Below are positions 10,905-24,636 of a stretch of 64,000 bases of DNA, piece after piece. Below the pieces are notes generated by a model. The model did not search any database. It was given only the letters and a program-made list of their open reading frames with translations, and had not been told where the DNA came from. Position 1 is the first letter of the stretch. Each line of letters opens with the position of its first letter. The DNA is from Pelodera strongyloides (lineage: Eukaryota; Nematoda; Chromadorea; Rhabditida; Rhabditidae): the NCBI GenBank assembly GCA_036852015.1, contig JAANDG010000371.1, positions 62,001 to 126,000 of the forward strand, read 5' to 3'. A program made the translations under genes and the position numbers.

Positions 10905-10976
10905 TAGCAGCGAGTGGTTTCGATCCACCGACCTCTGGGTTATGGGCCCAGCACGCTTCCACTGCGCCACGCTGCT
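10905..10976 (-). tRNA. Initiator tRNA-Met (anticodon CAT)
   Basis: A 72-base cloverleaf. Initiator hallmarks are visible: first pair A1-T72 (AGCAGCG...CGCTGCT), three G-C pairs at the base of the anticodon stem (CTGGG/CCCAG around CCCATAA), and a T loop beginning with A (ATCGAAA) instead of TTC. A TTTTT stop follows on the - strand. No intron. It stands alone between two protein genes. Confidence 0.97.
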
Positions 10977-12479
10977 GTGATTTTCAAAGAACAAAGTCTT
11001 GCTTACATGACTGATACTCTAAGTTCAGCTAAGGATAGTAAAAAAATACTCATAATCCATTCCTTAGAAAACCACTCTTCACATTATTTTGAACCGACTT
11101 ACCTATTATAGAAGTAAGGGTGCATAGAAAAGTCGGCGTGTAAGCTGCGCATCAACGGCCTCACGCCAATAGAGCACACTACTAATTTGCCTTCACGCCA
11201 ACTTCACGCCAATAGGTATACGGTATAGGCAATAGGTAATAGGTAGTAGGTATAAGATGTATGACCTGCCCACCTTATACGCGCACTGTCTTACGGTAGG
11301 GGAAGGCGCAAAAGTTTTTTATCACCTACATTTTTTATCGTCTCGCAATAAAAAAAAGTGGGCGCGCATTTAGCGTGGCCAATGTCCATTTATCATGAGA
11401 AATCTTTTTTCATTTATCAAAAGACAATGCCCACTCGCGCACTGTGTTATTCTGAGGTATGGTATGATCATTCATAACTACATTACAAATTACGCTAGTT
11501 TTTAGAATAAATCCAATTTTGCCAGGCTTCGCCTGATTAAGTACACAAAAAAAGATTCCTTTTAGACTGTAGCCGAGTATATTAGAATTTTTGGTAATGA
11601 CTAATGTCAAGTGTGAAAAATGAAGTACATTGCTACTATTTTTTCTGCTAAAACAATTTGCATGACCCTTGTCAAACTACCTGCTATACAAGCTTTTGTG
11701 CTGCGCGGCGAAAAGACTAATTTTGGACTAATTTCGCCGCGCACCCAAAATTTATCGCCCAATCCTCGCCGGAGCTTTGCCGCGCGAAACTTTCTCGCGA
11801 ATTTTGTTCGTCACAGCACCAGTCGAGTTTCTTCATCTTTTCACATGTGTACTAAAGATTATGGGCTTTCTCGCAGAGTATAATACAAAAATCTAAAAAA
11901 TATTTACTAATGAAATATACGCACTATGATTCCTCGGGTACGGCATTAGTTGAATTTTGAGTTTTACAGTTGGCTTCATAAGTAAAAATGTTGATTTTCC
12001 CGTGAGTGCTACGGTAGAGCGCATAAAACAACTTGCCAGACTGTGACGAGGGACTGCATGCGAAATTCCTGCGAAGGCAAAAAGAGAGTTGTGCGCGAGG
12101 CGTGAGTTAGGCGCAGCGGCTGTTCGCCGCGCTTTTAAGTTTCCCGCTGCACATATGTTGACACTTCGTAATTCGATACCGTATGAAGCTTAGTAGTAGT
12201 GCCAAATAAAAAAGAGGTCCATTTGTAAGTTGCTCTGGTAAACCCTTTTTCAATTCATTTTTATAGTCAATTCATTTTTCAACTCATTTTTATAAAAATA
12301 TGGACATTGATGATGCTTGCGGTTCTATCACGCAGCTTTGTTCACTACGCACACTTTGTCAGACTTTGTGCTTTGTGACAAATAATAACCGAATCAGACG
12401 TAAGACCCAATAGTTATCTAATTTTCATATATTTGCTTCTTGTTCCTCCCACTATATGAGATTACTTATGACTTATCAT

Positions 12480-13380
12480 AAAGAGGTAGAAGTGTAGAAC
12501 ACTACCCCATTTTGTAAATATACTACCCCAAAATAAAATATACTACCACATGGGAAAATACTACCCCTGCAATATGCTACCCCGGAAAATATACTACCCC
12601 ATTGTAGAATACTACCCCCAACTTATTTTACATGACTACCCCCGAACTTATTTTACATGACTACCCCAAACTTATTTTACATGACTACCCCACTTATTTT
12701 ACATGACTACCCCACTTATTTAACATGACTACCCCACTTTTTTAACATGACTACCCCACCTAGTTTACATGACTACCCCACCTAGTTTACATGACTACCC
12801 CACTTATTTAACATGACTACCCCACTTATTTAACATGACTACCCCACTTATTTAACATGACTACCCCACTTATTTAACATGACTACCCCACTTAGTTTAC
12901 ATGACTACCCCACCTAGTTTACATGACTACCCCACTTATTTTACATGGCTACCCCGCTTATTTTACATGGCTACCCCACCTATTTTACATGACTACCCCA
13001 TCTGCTGTGTTACTTTATGTTGGGGTAGTATTTTGCAAAAATTTTCCGGGGGTAGTGTTCTACCGAAATAGGGGTAGTATTTTTCCAAGTGGTGGTAGTA
13101 TTTTTCGAAAATGGGGTAGTGTTATAAATGTTTACCTGAGCGGACTACTTGGCTATTCCATTTTACATGACTATCCCTTTTTAGTGAATATGCTACCCCA
13201 TTTTAGGGATTTTACTACCCCATAAACTGGGGTAGTTTTCGCAACTGGGGGTAGTATTTTTACATTTTGGGGTAGTATTTGTGCAGAATATTTTTTCGAA
13301 AAAATACTACCCCTTTGTTGTGGGGTAGTATATTCCCGATTTGGGTAGTATACTACACTGGGGTAGTATTCTACATTTTT
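12480..13380. repeat. 22-bp CTACCCC minisatellite with inverted sections
   Basis: More than fifteen copies of CATGACTACCCCACTTATTT plus TA run head to tail between about 12600 and 13000. From about 13020 the motif appears as its complement (GGGGTAGTATTTT), then both orientations mix to 13380. The left edge holds shorter, irregular CTACCCC units. Open frames across it are periodic repeat translations, not genes. Confidence 0.92.
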
Positions 13381-14031
13381 ACCTCATAAAGGTAAGGTAA
13401 TGACACTCGTGACTCGTGGCCCCCGAGCTTATGTATTTTAAATTGCATGCTGCTCTAATTTAAATTCCCGCCTAATTATTCGTCAATTCCGCTCCGCGTC
13501 ATAAATTGCAATGTCGTATGCCGTATGCGGCCACGCGAAAAAAAGTGCATAATAAAAACTAGGTTAATTGCAATTATCATTCGAGACATTCAAATAACCA
13601 TGAAGATTTTCTTCTTCAGTGATAATCGCTCCCTGAATATTTATCAAATGAATAGTTTAATTTGAAGAATTATAACAATTGGTATTTCCCACTCGTGCAA
13701 TGCTATGCTGTGCAGTATGCAACAACTTCGCATGTAATTGAAAGAGAATATCTTATTATATAAAGTAGCAAAGTTTGATGGTTTGAGTTTGATATGTTTA
13801 TATGAACGCAACGTTTTTCTACGTTTCAGGCGTTTGGTATAAGTAGGGCAACTTTTCGCAACTTTCCAAAATAAGCGCGATTGAATCTTATTGTATAAAC
13901 GTAGGAATATGAGCTTCAGACGTTTCATCTACGTATACCCTTTTTTGTGAGTAATCCGAAGTATGGCTTACGTCTTATTGGAAAGTCGCCTCAGGAAGCG
14001 ATAGCTGTCTGGCTCGCGCAAATTCCATCAA

Positions 14032-14459
14032 ACGTGAAATTTTGTGCAGGTGGCGCGCAATGTGAAGTTTGTGCCAATGTCGGGCTCATCGTGGGCCGCA
14101 GCTTGGAATTTCAGTTTGGCGGCCAAGTCTGCACCTGTGTGCCATGTTTTCGCCGCGCGCCTACACTGGGGAAACATGTCGACATCACCGCGCCAAAAAT
14201 GAGGGTCCGCCACAGCGCGGCGGCGCACTCCTCCTAGAGAGCGCGGTAGGTGTGCGAAAGGACATTCAACTCCAGTTGGGCGAACCTGCGGCGAACTATT
14301 TGTAGCGTCCGCAGCAGGTGCGTTCCAGATGCGCCTTGAGACCGCCCGCCATTTACCATTCGCGCACTCCGGCGCTCCCTACGCGCACCTTAGGCTAAGT
14401 ACGCGGCCCCGCTGTGGCGGACCCTCATTTTTGGCGCGGCGATTTCGCCAAGTTTCACG
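14032..14459. mobile_element. GC-rich foldback (family I)
   Basis: Inverted ends AACGTGAAATTTTG and AAGTTTCACGTT, with a strong internal inverted pair (GCGCCAAAAATGAGGGTCCG at about 14190 and its complement at about 14420). GC content is well above the surroundings. Non-coding. Confidence 0.65.
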
Positions 14460-15233
14460 TTGTACTAATGTAGACTCACTATACAACCCTATATGCATGT
14501 ACCTACCTTGTTCTCTAAAAGTGCTGCCTAAACAGAAAAGCTGGGATTTCACCCGTATTAGTCGACTACAAAATAAATTTAATTTAATTGAAAATATCAT
14601 GTCTGACGGTTTACTAGCCAACTACAATGTGTATTTCCCAAAATTGTGGCCTTGCTCTCGTGACCGTACTGTACTGTGCTTTGAATGTGATTCATATATT
14701 TTCTTATATTTTCTAAGACAATTACAATTATTTTGGCTTTTTGGACTGTGTTATTTAGTAAGGATCACGTAATGCTAACTACTATACCGTTATTTAATAC
14801 TTTGTGTAAGTTTCCTTGGAGCTTGAATAGAACTTTTCAAGGGACTTTATTTTCTGTTATAAAGTTGCTTGCAAGTTGTAACATGTGGCAAATAGGGAAA
14901 CCAAACTTGTTGGGTTACCAGATTTTTACTATGTAAGGAAAACCTGGGAAATCAACAAGTTGTTTCAATTCCCGCGGCCGGTTGCACCGACCGGGTGGTA
15001 AAAACGGTACCAGGTAAAAACAGTTGGGGAGGTTTCTTGGATCAGGGCTGGCCACCCATTCCGTAGTCAAAGATGACCTATTCTCTGGAGCGCACTACTT
15101 CGGTAGACCAGAGCGGACTGCAGGGACCCTTGTGGGGCCCTGAAGTACAAGTACAGTCCTAGCTTTAATGCTTTTTTTTACGTTTTTGTTCCTCCCGCCG
15201 TGGAAGTTCGCGGTCAATGTACACGTTTTAATC

Positions 15234-15664
15234 TATAAGTGTTATATTTCATTTTTACATTTCCGGTCCAAATATCATGAATTAGACATTTGGGTACGAA
15301 GATAACTTTAAAAAAATGCAGCGCACGTAAAATACATTGGAAGCGTATTCGGGACACACGCGAGCACCTCTTGAGCTTTGGAACTTTTGATGCCATCAGT
15401 AAGCCTTTTGATGCCATCAGTATAAGTGTTATATTTCATTTCTACATTTCCGATCCAAATATCATGAATTAGACATTTGGGTACGAAGATAACTTTAAAA
15501 AAATGCAGCGCACGTAAAATACATTGGAAGCGTATTCGGGACACACGCGAGCACCTCTTGAGCTTTGGAACTTTTGATGCCATCAGTAAGCCTTTTGATG
15601 CCATCAGTATAAGTGTTATATTTCATTTCTACATTTCCGGTCCAAATATCATGAATTAGACATT
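15234..15664. repeat. 187-bp tandem repeat, 2.3 copies
   Basis: Copies start at 15234, 15421 and 15608 with TATAAGTGTTATATTTCATT, an exact 187-base period; the third copy breaks off after ~57 bases. Only a few substitutions separate the copies. Each full copy ends with its own doubled 18-mer (CTTTTGATGCCATCAGTA). Confidence 0.95.
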
Positions 15665-15956
15665 TTGCGTTCAGTCGGGCGAGGCGCTCTCCTAGCTATT
15701 GGCGCTGCTGTGGCTAGACTCCGGCGGGCGCCTTTTTGTAGCAGCCCGCCAGTTGCCGGGCCCTCACAATTTACGAATGTGTAGTGTGCCAGTGTGCCTT
15801 TTGTCGACGAACCCTTATTGTCATTCTATACAGTGTTTTAAAACCATAGACACAGACGATAGTTTTCACACGAAATGTCGGTTTTTCTTAGTTTAGCAAG
15901 AATGTAGTTGTGCTTTTTGGCGTACTTGTACTGCCTGCACTGTTTAATTTATTTCT

Positions 15957-16018
15957 CTCTCCTCTCTCTCTTCTCTCTCTCTCTCTTTCTTTCTCTCTCT
16001 TTCTCTCTCAATCTCTAG
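15957..16018. repeat. CT microsatellite upstream of the receptor gene
   Basis: Imperfect (CT)n/(CTTT)n tract ending about 25 bases before a TTACAG acceptor in front of the receptor's first certain exon. Confidence 0.9.
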
Positions 16019-16114
16019 AACCTCTTCACCTTCATCATTACAGGAGGCGGTTCTTCCCAGTGTCCCAATGAAGTTCAAGAACCCGCTAGGCCCCGCCCCC
16101 TTCACTCACTCAGA

Positions 16115-19100
16115 ATGGACGTGCTAACGATCTACGCGGTGGCTGAGCTTGTACTCTCAGTACATATAACCTTGTCGAACCTCCTTGTCCTATGGGTCTA
16201 TGTGAGAACCAGGTAAGCAGTTAGTTATCAGCCAAACGGTAAATGGTTTGAATCCTATCGGAGCCATTTGTTTTGCGACCATTGAAAGTTGTCTACAGAA
16301 TTGGATGAAGCTTCTCCCTCCTATGTATGGGTATGTGAGACGAGCGGGGTTACCACTCATCGGTTAAAGCGAAATGCCGGCCGGTTTTTGAAACGCATCG
16401 TGGACAACTGAATCCTTACGCATTTATGCTAAGTTGCTCTAACTTATCTCGATTTTTCATTCTATTTATTTTCATTTGCATAAGCTGCATAAAAATGCAG
16501 GTGTACTCTACGTGTTTCAAAAACCGGCCAGTATTTCGCTTTAAGCGTTTGAGACAGATTAGCTGCATGTTTGCGAAGTTTATCTAGAGCCTATAGGTGT
16601 ATGATTTCTGCGTTATCTGAACTGTAAGTGTTTCCGCTTCTCTACTCGTTTCGGCAGATATGTTTCATATTAATTTGTATATTTTTTCATCAGAAATAAC
16701 TTGATTTTACAAACTATCCAATGCTACTTTGAACATTTGATTTGATGTCCACTTGCAGTAATATTGTTCTATGTACATGTACTTGCTCACTACTTGTAAA
16801 GCCTTATAAATCCTTGTGGGAAAGGAATTGTGTTTTTCTTTGTATTCTGATATTTGGAAAGGCATATTCCTATTATAAGCTATTTTATTTCTATTGTAAA
16901 AGGCTTCTTTCCTAGAATACGTTAAAGATTCTATAATTAGGATGTTCGGCATTGCAAAACAGGGCTTTATTTTGATTCTTCCAAACCACTGTAGAAAAAA
17001 ATGAATATTTACTGAGTAATGGTGATTAAGGCCACATAGATACTGACTAGAAGCTTTGTAGCATAGCACATCACCTAATGCACAACAATATGTCAAAGTT
17101 CAGTAAGTGCAATCCTAATAGTAAAAGGCCATCGGTGTTTGAACTAACAACAATTACTATTATGGGGTTTCCATGTATGCCAAAAACAACCGTGCGTTCC
17201 CTTCCAAGTATAGAAAACTTCACCGTATTTTCCCTGAATTGAATATTTGACATGAGAAATTAATACATGGGTCTCGCGAAGTCGTGAAATACGGTAAATT
17301 TGTCCGGATACTTGGAAACCCCATGAGAAACGTGTATGACATTTGGGTAACTAAAATAGCATTCGTAGTGCGTATCGCATGCAATTCCATGCCAAGAGTG
17401 CGCAAGCGTCAGGGGCGCGCAAAAAACGCACACTTTCCGTTGGTGCACCTGCCGCGGTCGCTTTCTGGGAGCTCCATTCTTAAAGTACACCGCGAGTGCG
17501 CCAAACTTCCGCCGCGCACCCAGCCGGTGCTACCGCACAGTTGTATCAGTGTAAGGAACTTGACTGACGTACTTGAGGAGCACTGACAATGATCTTCCTA
17601 TGTTTACCTAGACGCTCAGAAGACAACAATCTCTCTCTCTCTCCCTCTCCCTTTCTCTCTCTCTCTCTCTCTCTCTGTATTTTTCCTTCTCTCCACTCTC
17701 GCTCTCTGAATCCCTCTTTCTCTCTGCAATTGCTATCTATCACAGCAATTAGCCAAAGCTATGTCCCTTCTAAATCCAACACGTTATGTAGTAGTGAGAC
17801 GTGCAAAAAGGTGCGCAGCCCTTTTTCCCCAACTCCCAAAAATAAGTACGCAATCAGCATGGGATCTGCAAGGCTCTTAAGTGAATTGGCCCATTTCAAC
17901 TTGGTCACTTCCTTTATACTTTTACACGTAGTTTTTTTTAGAAACAGACATTTACGATTAGAAATTAATGAAAATTTATTAGGTTGAAAGCGCTTAGCTT
18001 AATTGGTAGAAAAATTGTAAGAAAAAACGGAGGTGAATTATATAGCAGAAATATCAGAGATGATCAAGGACCCGACCCCGACTTCTTTTCCTGATTTTAA
18101 AATGTAGGACCTATCTCTCTCTCTTTCTTTCTCTCTCTTTCTCTCTCTTCTTCACCTCTCCTCATATACTCTCTATCTATCTCTCTCTCTCTCTCTCTCC
18201 CGCTGTTTCTCTTTTCCTTCTCTCTACCCAAAAGAAAATGCAGAGAATTCGTTAGTTCCAAATAAGCTTGCTGATTTGTGTATTAATTTAGCCCCTATTA
18301 GAGAAAAGACGCGGGAGTAAGGAGAGCAGGGTCGTGGACACAAGCACAAGGAGTAAATGTGCGCCGTTCTAACGCGGCTACATCGCGGTTTCACATAACC
18401 AGAAGTGAAACTAATAACGCGCTAAACTTGCTGCTTCTCACAAAAAAAATAAATAGGAATAGTTTTACTGTATAGATATTACCATATTGAACTGAATTGA
18501 ACTCCCTACATAAAAATGCAATGCAGAAAACTCGAATCTCTTGAAAACTCCCTTCATTTATTTTATCCAAAAACAGAGTACAACTTTGTGTTCTAAACTC
18601 AAAAATTGATTTTTGCCTAAACTTAGGTAATAATGAACTTTGGGAGCAAACATCGTCGTATGTCTGCGGTCAGGCGCGTCGGCGGCGTATAAAATTTCAG
18701 TTCAATATTTTGTAATTTTGCTTTCTATTCAAAAGTCCGGCGTAAGAAGCCCCCATGAAAAAACTTTTTAGATGGGACCTATTGAGATTTTCCGACTCTG
18801 ATTTTCAGAGTAAAGGTGTACTGTTCCTGTCCTGAGAATTTAAAGGTGTATTCCTTCCTCCCTGAGCTTCAACGCCTTTTAATGGTGTATTGATCTTGTC
18901 CAGATATTTTAAAGGTGTATTGATCTTTCCACGAAATAGAATTCGACCCCAGAATGAACCCTCCCCGTCCCAACAACCGCATCTTTCATTTAACCGCTCT
19001 TCAGACACGGCAAAAAGCCTTGCTTTGCACACAACCGAAAACGAGAAAACCACAAGGAAATGGAAATTTTCCCCTACAATGATAGTATACTGAGAATACT

Positions 19101-22100
19101 TAGACCAAGAAACAGTAGACGAAAGTTAAGATAGGGACCTGTATTTAACTTTCTAACTAAATGATACAAGTGCGATTTCTTGTACAAACTACAAACTTAC
19201 TATCTACCCTCTCTACCCTATACTCTGTACCCTATGCAAACGACGAGCAGTACAGGGATATCTAGCAGTCAAGCCGTCAAGCGTAAATAGCAAACTGCTT
19301 TTTAATAGGTACGATAGGTACCAGTAGTCTCATTCTGGGATAGATTTCTTACCATATTTACCAGTAGTCTTATTCTAGAATTCTAGGATAGATATATAGA
19401 TTTCTAATTCTATGTTCATTGAAGCACGCCTTCTCATTTCAGCAAAAAAAAAGAGAAATAATTTTTCATGAGCCTGGCAATTTAAAGTTAAATTTTGGCA
19501 TAAAATACAAAGTGGAAAATCTGCTTGTCAGCCTATTTGTTAGCTTGTTGCAGCGAAAAAAAAAACAGGCTCTCGTTGAGTATCTTCACGTGTGTATGTA
19601 AACATGGGATAACGTTTGCTATTCAGCCAAAAGGATGCAGCACTTTTCAAGAAAAATAAATGGTGGTCAAAAATCAACAAAATTTATTTATATGAAAATT
19701 ATCTATTTTTTGCCGTGTATGATAATAAGTTAATTTTGCAAAAAAAGTGATCTTACCTATACGATTTTTGACCATTTGTCTGTGTATCTAACCTATACGT
19801 ACTATAAGGAAAGGTGTAAAAAGTTTAAAAAAAAATCGGTCGGCTAATATGAAGTTGTAAAAAAGAGAGATAGATAATTATACAGAGGGAGGGGGATTCT
19901 TCATTTTTTTGTTGTATAATGTTTTACTATCCCTTAGTTTTTTCTTATAATTTCCTCAAATTCAGATCCGTGCGAACGGTCACGAACACGTACATTTTTT
20001 CATTAGCGCTGACGGATTTCCTGGCCGGTGCTCTAGGTAAGTTATCTTTTTTTTATTTATCTGTAGATTATTCATATTTTCTAGTATATTTACTCTAACC
20101 GTAAGTCTACGGTAATTTTCCGAGTACGAAGTGAAGTATGATTCAACAGACATCATTTACTTTGTGCTTCGGAGTAATAATTTATAGAGAAAGTTTGAGA
20201 TTTTTAGTATTACTCAGAATGTGAATGGTTAGTAAATAGATTACAAATATTTTACTAATGAGTACGACTGACTACACAACCAATGACGCACACATTTTGA
20301 CAATTGTATTTACGCGGAGCTATTGGAAACCGAACATTGAAAACCAAGAAATCAGTTGTATAGGATTAATTTCAAGGAAATTTTTTACGGTAATCAGATA
20401 CGCAAACCTAATTAGCGGAAAAGTTTGAAAACTTTTATCCTTTTATGTGTTTAGTAGTAGGAAATTGGTGAGATTTCTTCTAGGGTTAGCACGGTTTGGG
20501 GTTTGGGGGGTGGGGGTACATTTATAGGGACTACAATGCCTAGTTAAGTTAGCCCACCTCTCGCCGCACACCTCCTCCAAGCCTTCGCTAGACTGTCGCC
20601 AGGTTCTCGCGAGTAGCCTTTCACGAGCTCCTGGCGAAGCTTGGGCAAAGCCGCCGCGCACCTTGATCGCGAAAGGTTCTCGCCGCACAATACTTGAGTT
20701 TGATGCTACAGTGTATTTCCTACAATCCTCAAATATCGATTAATCGATAAAATAAAATTGTTTTTCAGGAATCCCCGTTACAGTATGGTCGGTGCTTACG
20801 CGAAAACCCAACGACTACTTTTCCTGCGTCTCCGTGCACCTGATCCTCTGCATTCTCTGCACTATTTCCACCTTCCATATGTTAGCAATTGCGATCGATA
20901 AATATACGACCATATGCTGCGGCCGGATACAATTGCTGAATGGCCGACATTCGAGGTAATTACAATTTCATGGAGTACTGTAGTTTAGGTCGTCAGAACT
21001 GATGCTTAGGTTGGAAACGTTTTACGTTGGCTAGAGAGAGGGACATCAGTAAGTAGTTCTTACTCAAACTCACACACAAGTAAAATTATTTAGTTACTCA
21101 AAATGCTATGGTTGATAAGGTTGTGGTAGTCCAGCCAACTACAGAATCGAACCTGCGGCCATCAATTTACGAGACTGGCGCCCTATCCACTAGGCCACCC
21201 GGGCACGTTTGATGGTGATTGTTTCTGATTTTAGGGCCGTTCTCCTCTTGACGTCGTCGTGGGTGGTCGGCACATTAATAGCCATAATTCCTCTTTTTGA
21301 TGCGTTTCAAATGTCAAGGTGGGATTTTTCGATTTTTTTAATATATTTTTATTATATAGATTCTCCTAGATTGCCTTTGCGCTTTTCGCATACACAGGAA
21401 AACGGAAAACCGAAAAAAAAAGAAAAACCCGAACATGCGCCAAAAAGCACCGATTCTGATGATCCGTGCTTTTTTCGACCGAGTTCCGTGCTTATTTGGA
21501 GTCGGCACCAAAAAAGCACGGGTTTTTTACTGAAAATACGGGAAATAATGCTTGAGAAAAGCATAGACTGCATAGACTGTGTTCGAAAAGAACACGGAAC
21601 CTGAGTGGGTTTTTTGATGATGATGTTCCGTGTTTTTTTTTGTGTTTTCCAATTCCTATGTACGTACTTTGCATTCTTTTTTGTTTACGGTTGTCTTTCT
21701 GGGTTAAGCGCTAGAGTTTCATTTCCCTAAAGCTCTAGAAAAGTAGTTATAAATTAATCTCGTCGAAATTTTCACGCACTATGTTTTGCGCACGCACTTT
21801 GATTATAACACAAATTTCCAGCGTATTGTTGGTGAAGATTATCGTCAGTCGGGGCTTTGAGTATTTCGCAAGTATTTATCTGTGTATTTGTATTAATATT
21901 AACCAAAATTTTCTCGTGTTTTATTCTACATGGTACATTTGGAACCCGATCCCGATGTTGAACCTAAATGTAACCAAAATTTGGTTCTTTATATATTTTA
22001 CAATCTGATCCCCAATTTCTCGTTACTTATATCCTTTTGACGAATTTAATAATTTTTACCCTGGGCGCCGGAAATGCGATTAGTTTTTATAAAATATTTT

Positions 22101-23048
22101 TCTCGGTATTCTTGATCGCAACGTCGCGATCTTTATCCCGCTAGTTCCTAGAACTTCGGTCAAGACGTTGTGGCTAACTCGAGACCTAGGTTCCTTTTCC
22201 GCGCGCCGCAAATAAATGGCTCAAATTACGTGAATGTTCGCACGCACGTGCGTGCAACTCATTAAGTTTGTGTGTAGCAAGAAATCGGAGAGAATGCTTG
22301 AGCTTATGCTGGAAACTTCTTAGAAACGAAGTAAGAAATAAGATAGAAGAGGGAGTGAAGGTTAAAAAGGGACTAGATTCTTGCGAATGAAGCAGAGTGC
22401 ACGCCAACGCAGCGCGAAGAAGTGGGTTCGCCAATACGGAGCGGCTCCCACGTGGCACGCCTATGACTTACCTTTCGCGCTCCCTTTTCCTAAAACACTA
22501 TCCTCTTTCGTCGCGTTTTCTAAACGTGCGCAGCAGATGCGTATTCCGTACCATTTTCCACCAAGTGGGAGATGTTAATGAAGATTTCCACGTGAATACG
22601 CTTCAACAAGCAAACATTTTACATATATAGCTTCACATATGTTCAATAATCTTTCCCCGTGAAGTACAAAAAAAAATGTATGAAGAAAATATATCGAGTA
22701 TAGGAAAAGCTTGGCACAATCTCGTTCGATAGATCGGTACTTGTTCAAATACATGATTCCTTGGTGCCCACTTTGCATATCTAATAAACTAATAAGCTAT
22801 TTTACTTCCAATTCCAGAGAAGCGTTTTTCGAGTCGGAATGTCACTTCACTGTGGTCGTCGATTATCGCTACCTGGTTTATGTCATCTTTTTTGGAACCA
22901 TTTTGATACCGTCAGCTATGATTGTCTACTTTTATGTCAGTATCTACAGTAGGATACGAAAGGAGGAGGCACAGGTGGGCAGAAAGAGAGAGAGGGAGAG
23001 AACCCATAAATCGAGGATAGATGCTAGTGGAAGAGCAAGAAGAAAGAG

Positions 23049-23091
<43 letters not shown>

Positions 23092-24544
23092 TTACGAATT
23101 TGATGAGAGACAGAGAATCCTACTCCTTACTTCTAACTTTAGGTCAAATGCCTCCTAAACAAGTCTGAACGTGAGCGTCGTATAATGGGCCGACGGAAGT
23201 TACTTCGGATATTGTTGATCCTCGTGTTAACGTACGGTGTCTGTTGGTGCGTTGCTTATTTATAAGCTTAAGTTTCAGAGTAGTGCATGATTTGGGATTT
23301 TCACTAAGAAGACAGTTGGCGTTTGAAGTTTGCACTGATAGCACACAATTAGCGCAAGGGCCGCACACTGTCGGCACAAAACTGGCACGCAGATGGTAAA
23401 TACATAGCTCACAGTGAACAGGGCCGCAGTTAGCTCAATTGTGGCTTACACTTGGCGCACATCTGGCAACTTATGCCCCTTTGCCAGCTAGGGGCCATTG
23501 CGCATAGCATACATAGCTTTTCTAACTAGAAAGCCTGTGTACTAAAGTGTATTCGATCCAAGTTCTGAAAGGCTTCAAAACGTTTCATTTAAACTCTCAC
23601 GTTCGTTTTTGCTCTACGAACACCAGCCTTCAAAAACCACCGTTTGATAAAACATATCTAATTGGTTTTGCCCCTGCTTATTAAAATTCATGGTGTATCA
23701 TGCTTATGCTTCTGGTTATATGCTATCGAACTTTTAAATATACATTTCTCGAGAGTTCTTCTTTTTTTTGCTGAAACATTCTTTGCTCTAGGCTCTAGGC
23801 TCTAGGATAGGAGAATCTGAAACCAAAAAAAAAAAAGAAAAAGAAAAAAAGAAATTGGCCGCGCACGGGTTCTTGATTGGCTCACGTCCAACTTTTCCTT
23901 ATTAATCGGGGTTATTGGTTTGCGCGGAAAAGTAGCGAATAGATTGAAAATCTTAATTTTAGATGAAAATGGGGAGAGAAACTTTATAATACACATACGG
24001 TGAGTATAAGTGTATAAGGTTCTACAGTTGTACCGTACGTAGTTGCACCGCAAAAGAGCAACAACTTGAAAAAATGGTGAAAAAAAATTTTCGCTAGCAA
24101 TACGCCCATACTAATATCGCTAGGGAAAAGATAACAACCGCTTGCAAAAAAAGTTACGCCATCAGTTTTTGGTGCAGATTTGGGTGCGCGGCGGTATTGC
24201 CGAGAGGTTGCACGCGGGTCTGCCGCGTGCGTCGTATATCGGTATATCCCCTCCCCCGGCCCTGCGCTCCTCCCCTGCTGCGCGCTCCCCTTCCCTTTCG
24301 CTCCCACCTAACCCTGCCGCGCGGCTACCCGTCTCCTGCGCTCCCCGCCGCCGCCCCTGCCGCGCATCCCCTTATTCTTGCCAAACTAAAGCCTTTCCAT
24401 GATGTCGTGGCTTAATTCTCAACTAAACTACTCGGAATTGGGAATATGACATATGACCGGAATAATTTGTCTGGCCTTCAAATTTCATTGACAACTTTGA
24501 ACCCAGCTTTCTTGTAAAGTATCCTGAACACTCTCTCCTTTCCC

Positions 24545-24577
<33 letters not shown>

Positions 24578-24588
24578 CTTCCCCTCTT

Positions 24589-24636
<48 letters not shown>

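Larger units (their letters stand above)
10977..16114. other. Intergenic region rich in tandem repeats
   Basis: No supported gene. It contains scattered GC-rich short repeats (11130-11220, 11700-11810), a 22-bp minisatellite (12480-13380), a GC-rich foldback (14032-14459), the 187-bp tandem repeat (15234-15664) and a CT tract (15957-16018). A short open frame from ATG 12299 ending at a GTAAGA donor is discussed separately as a possible upstream exon of the receptor gene. Confidence 0.55.

Noticed and set aside
12923..13225. 100-codon open frame with MTTP... repeats
   Set aside because: It is a translation of the 22-bp minisatellite; the periodicity explains the open frame.
14329..14772. 147-codon frame in GC-rich sequence
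   Set aside because: It begins inside the family I foldback, and no splice or domain evidence supports it.
15290..15659. Pairs of identical ~60-98-codon frames on both strands
   Set aside because: They are the same frames repeated by the 187-bp tandem repeat.
16225..16275. B-box-like GGTTTGAATCC just after receptor exon 1
   Set aside because: No A box at a suitable distance and no stems; judged chance.
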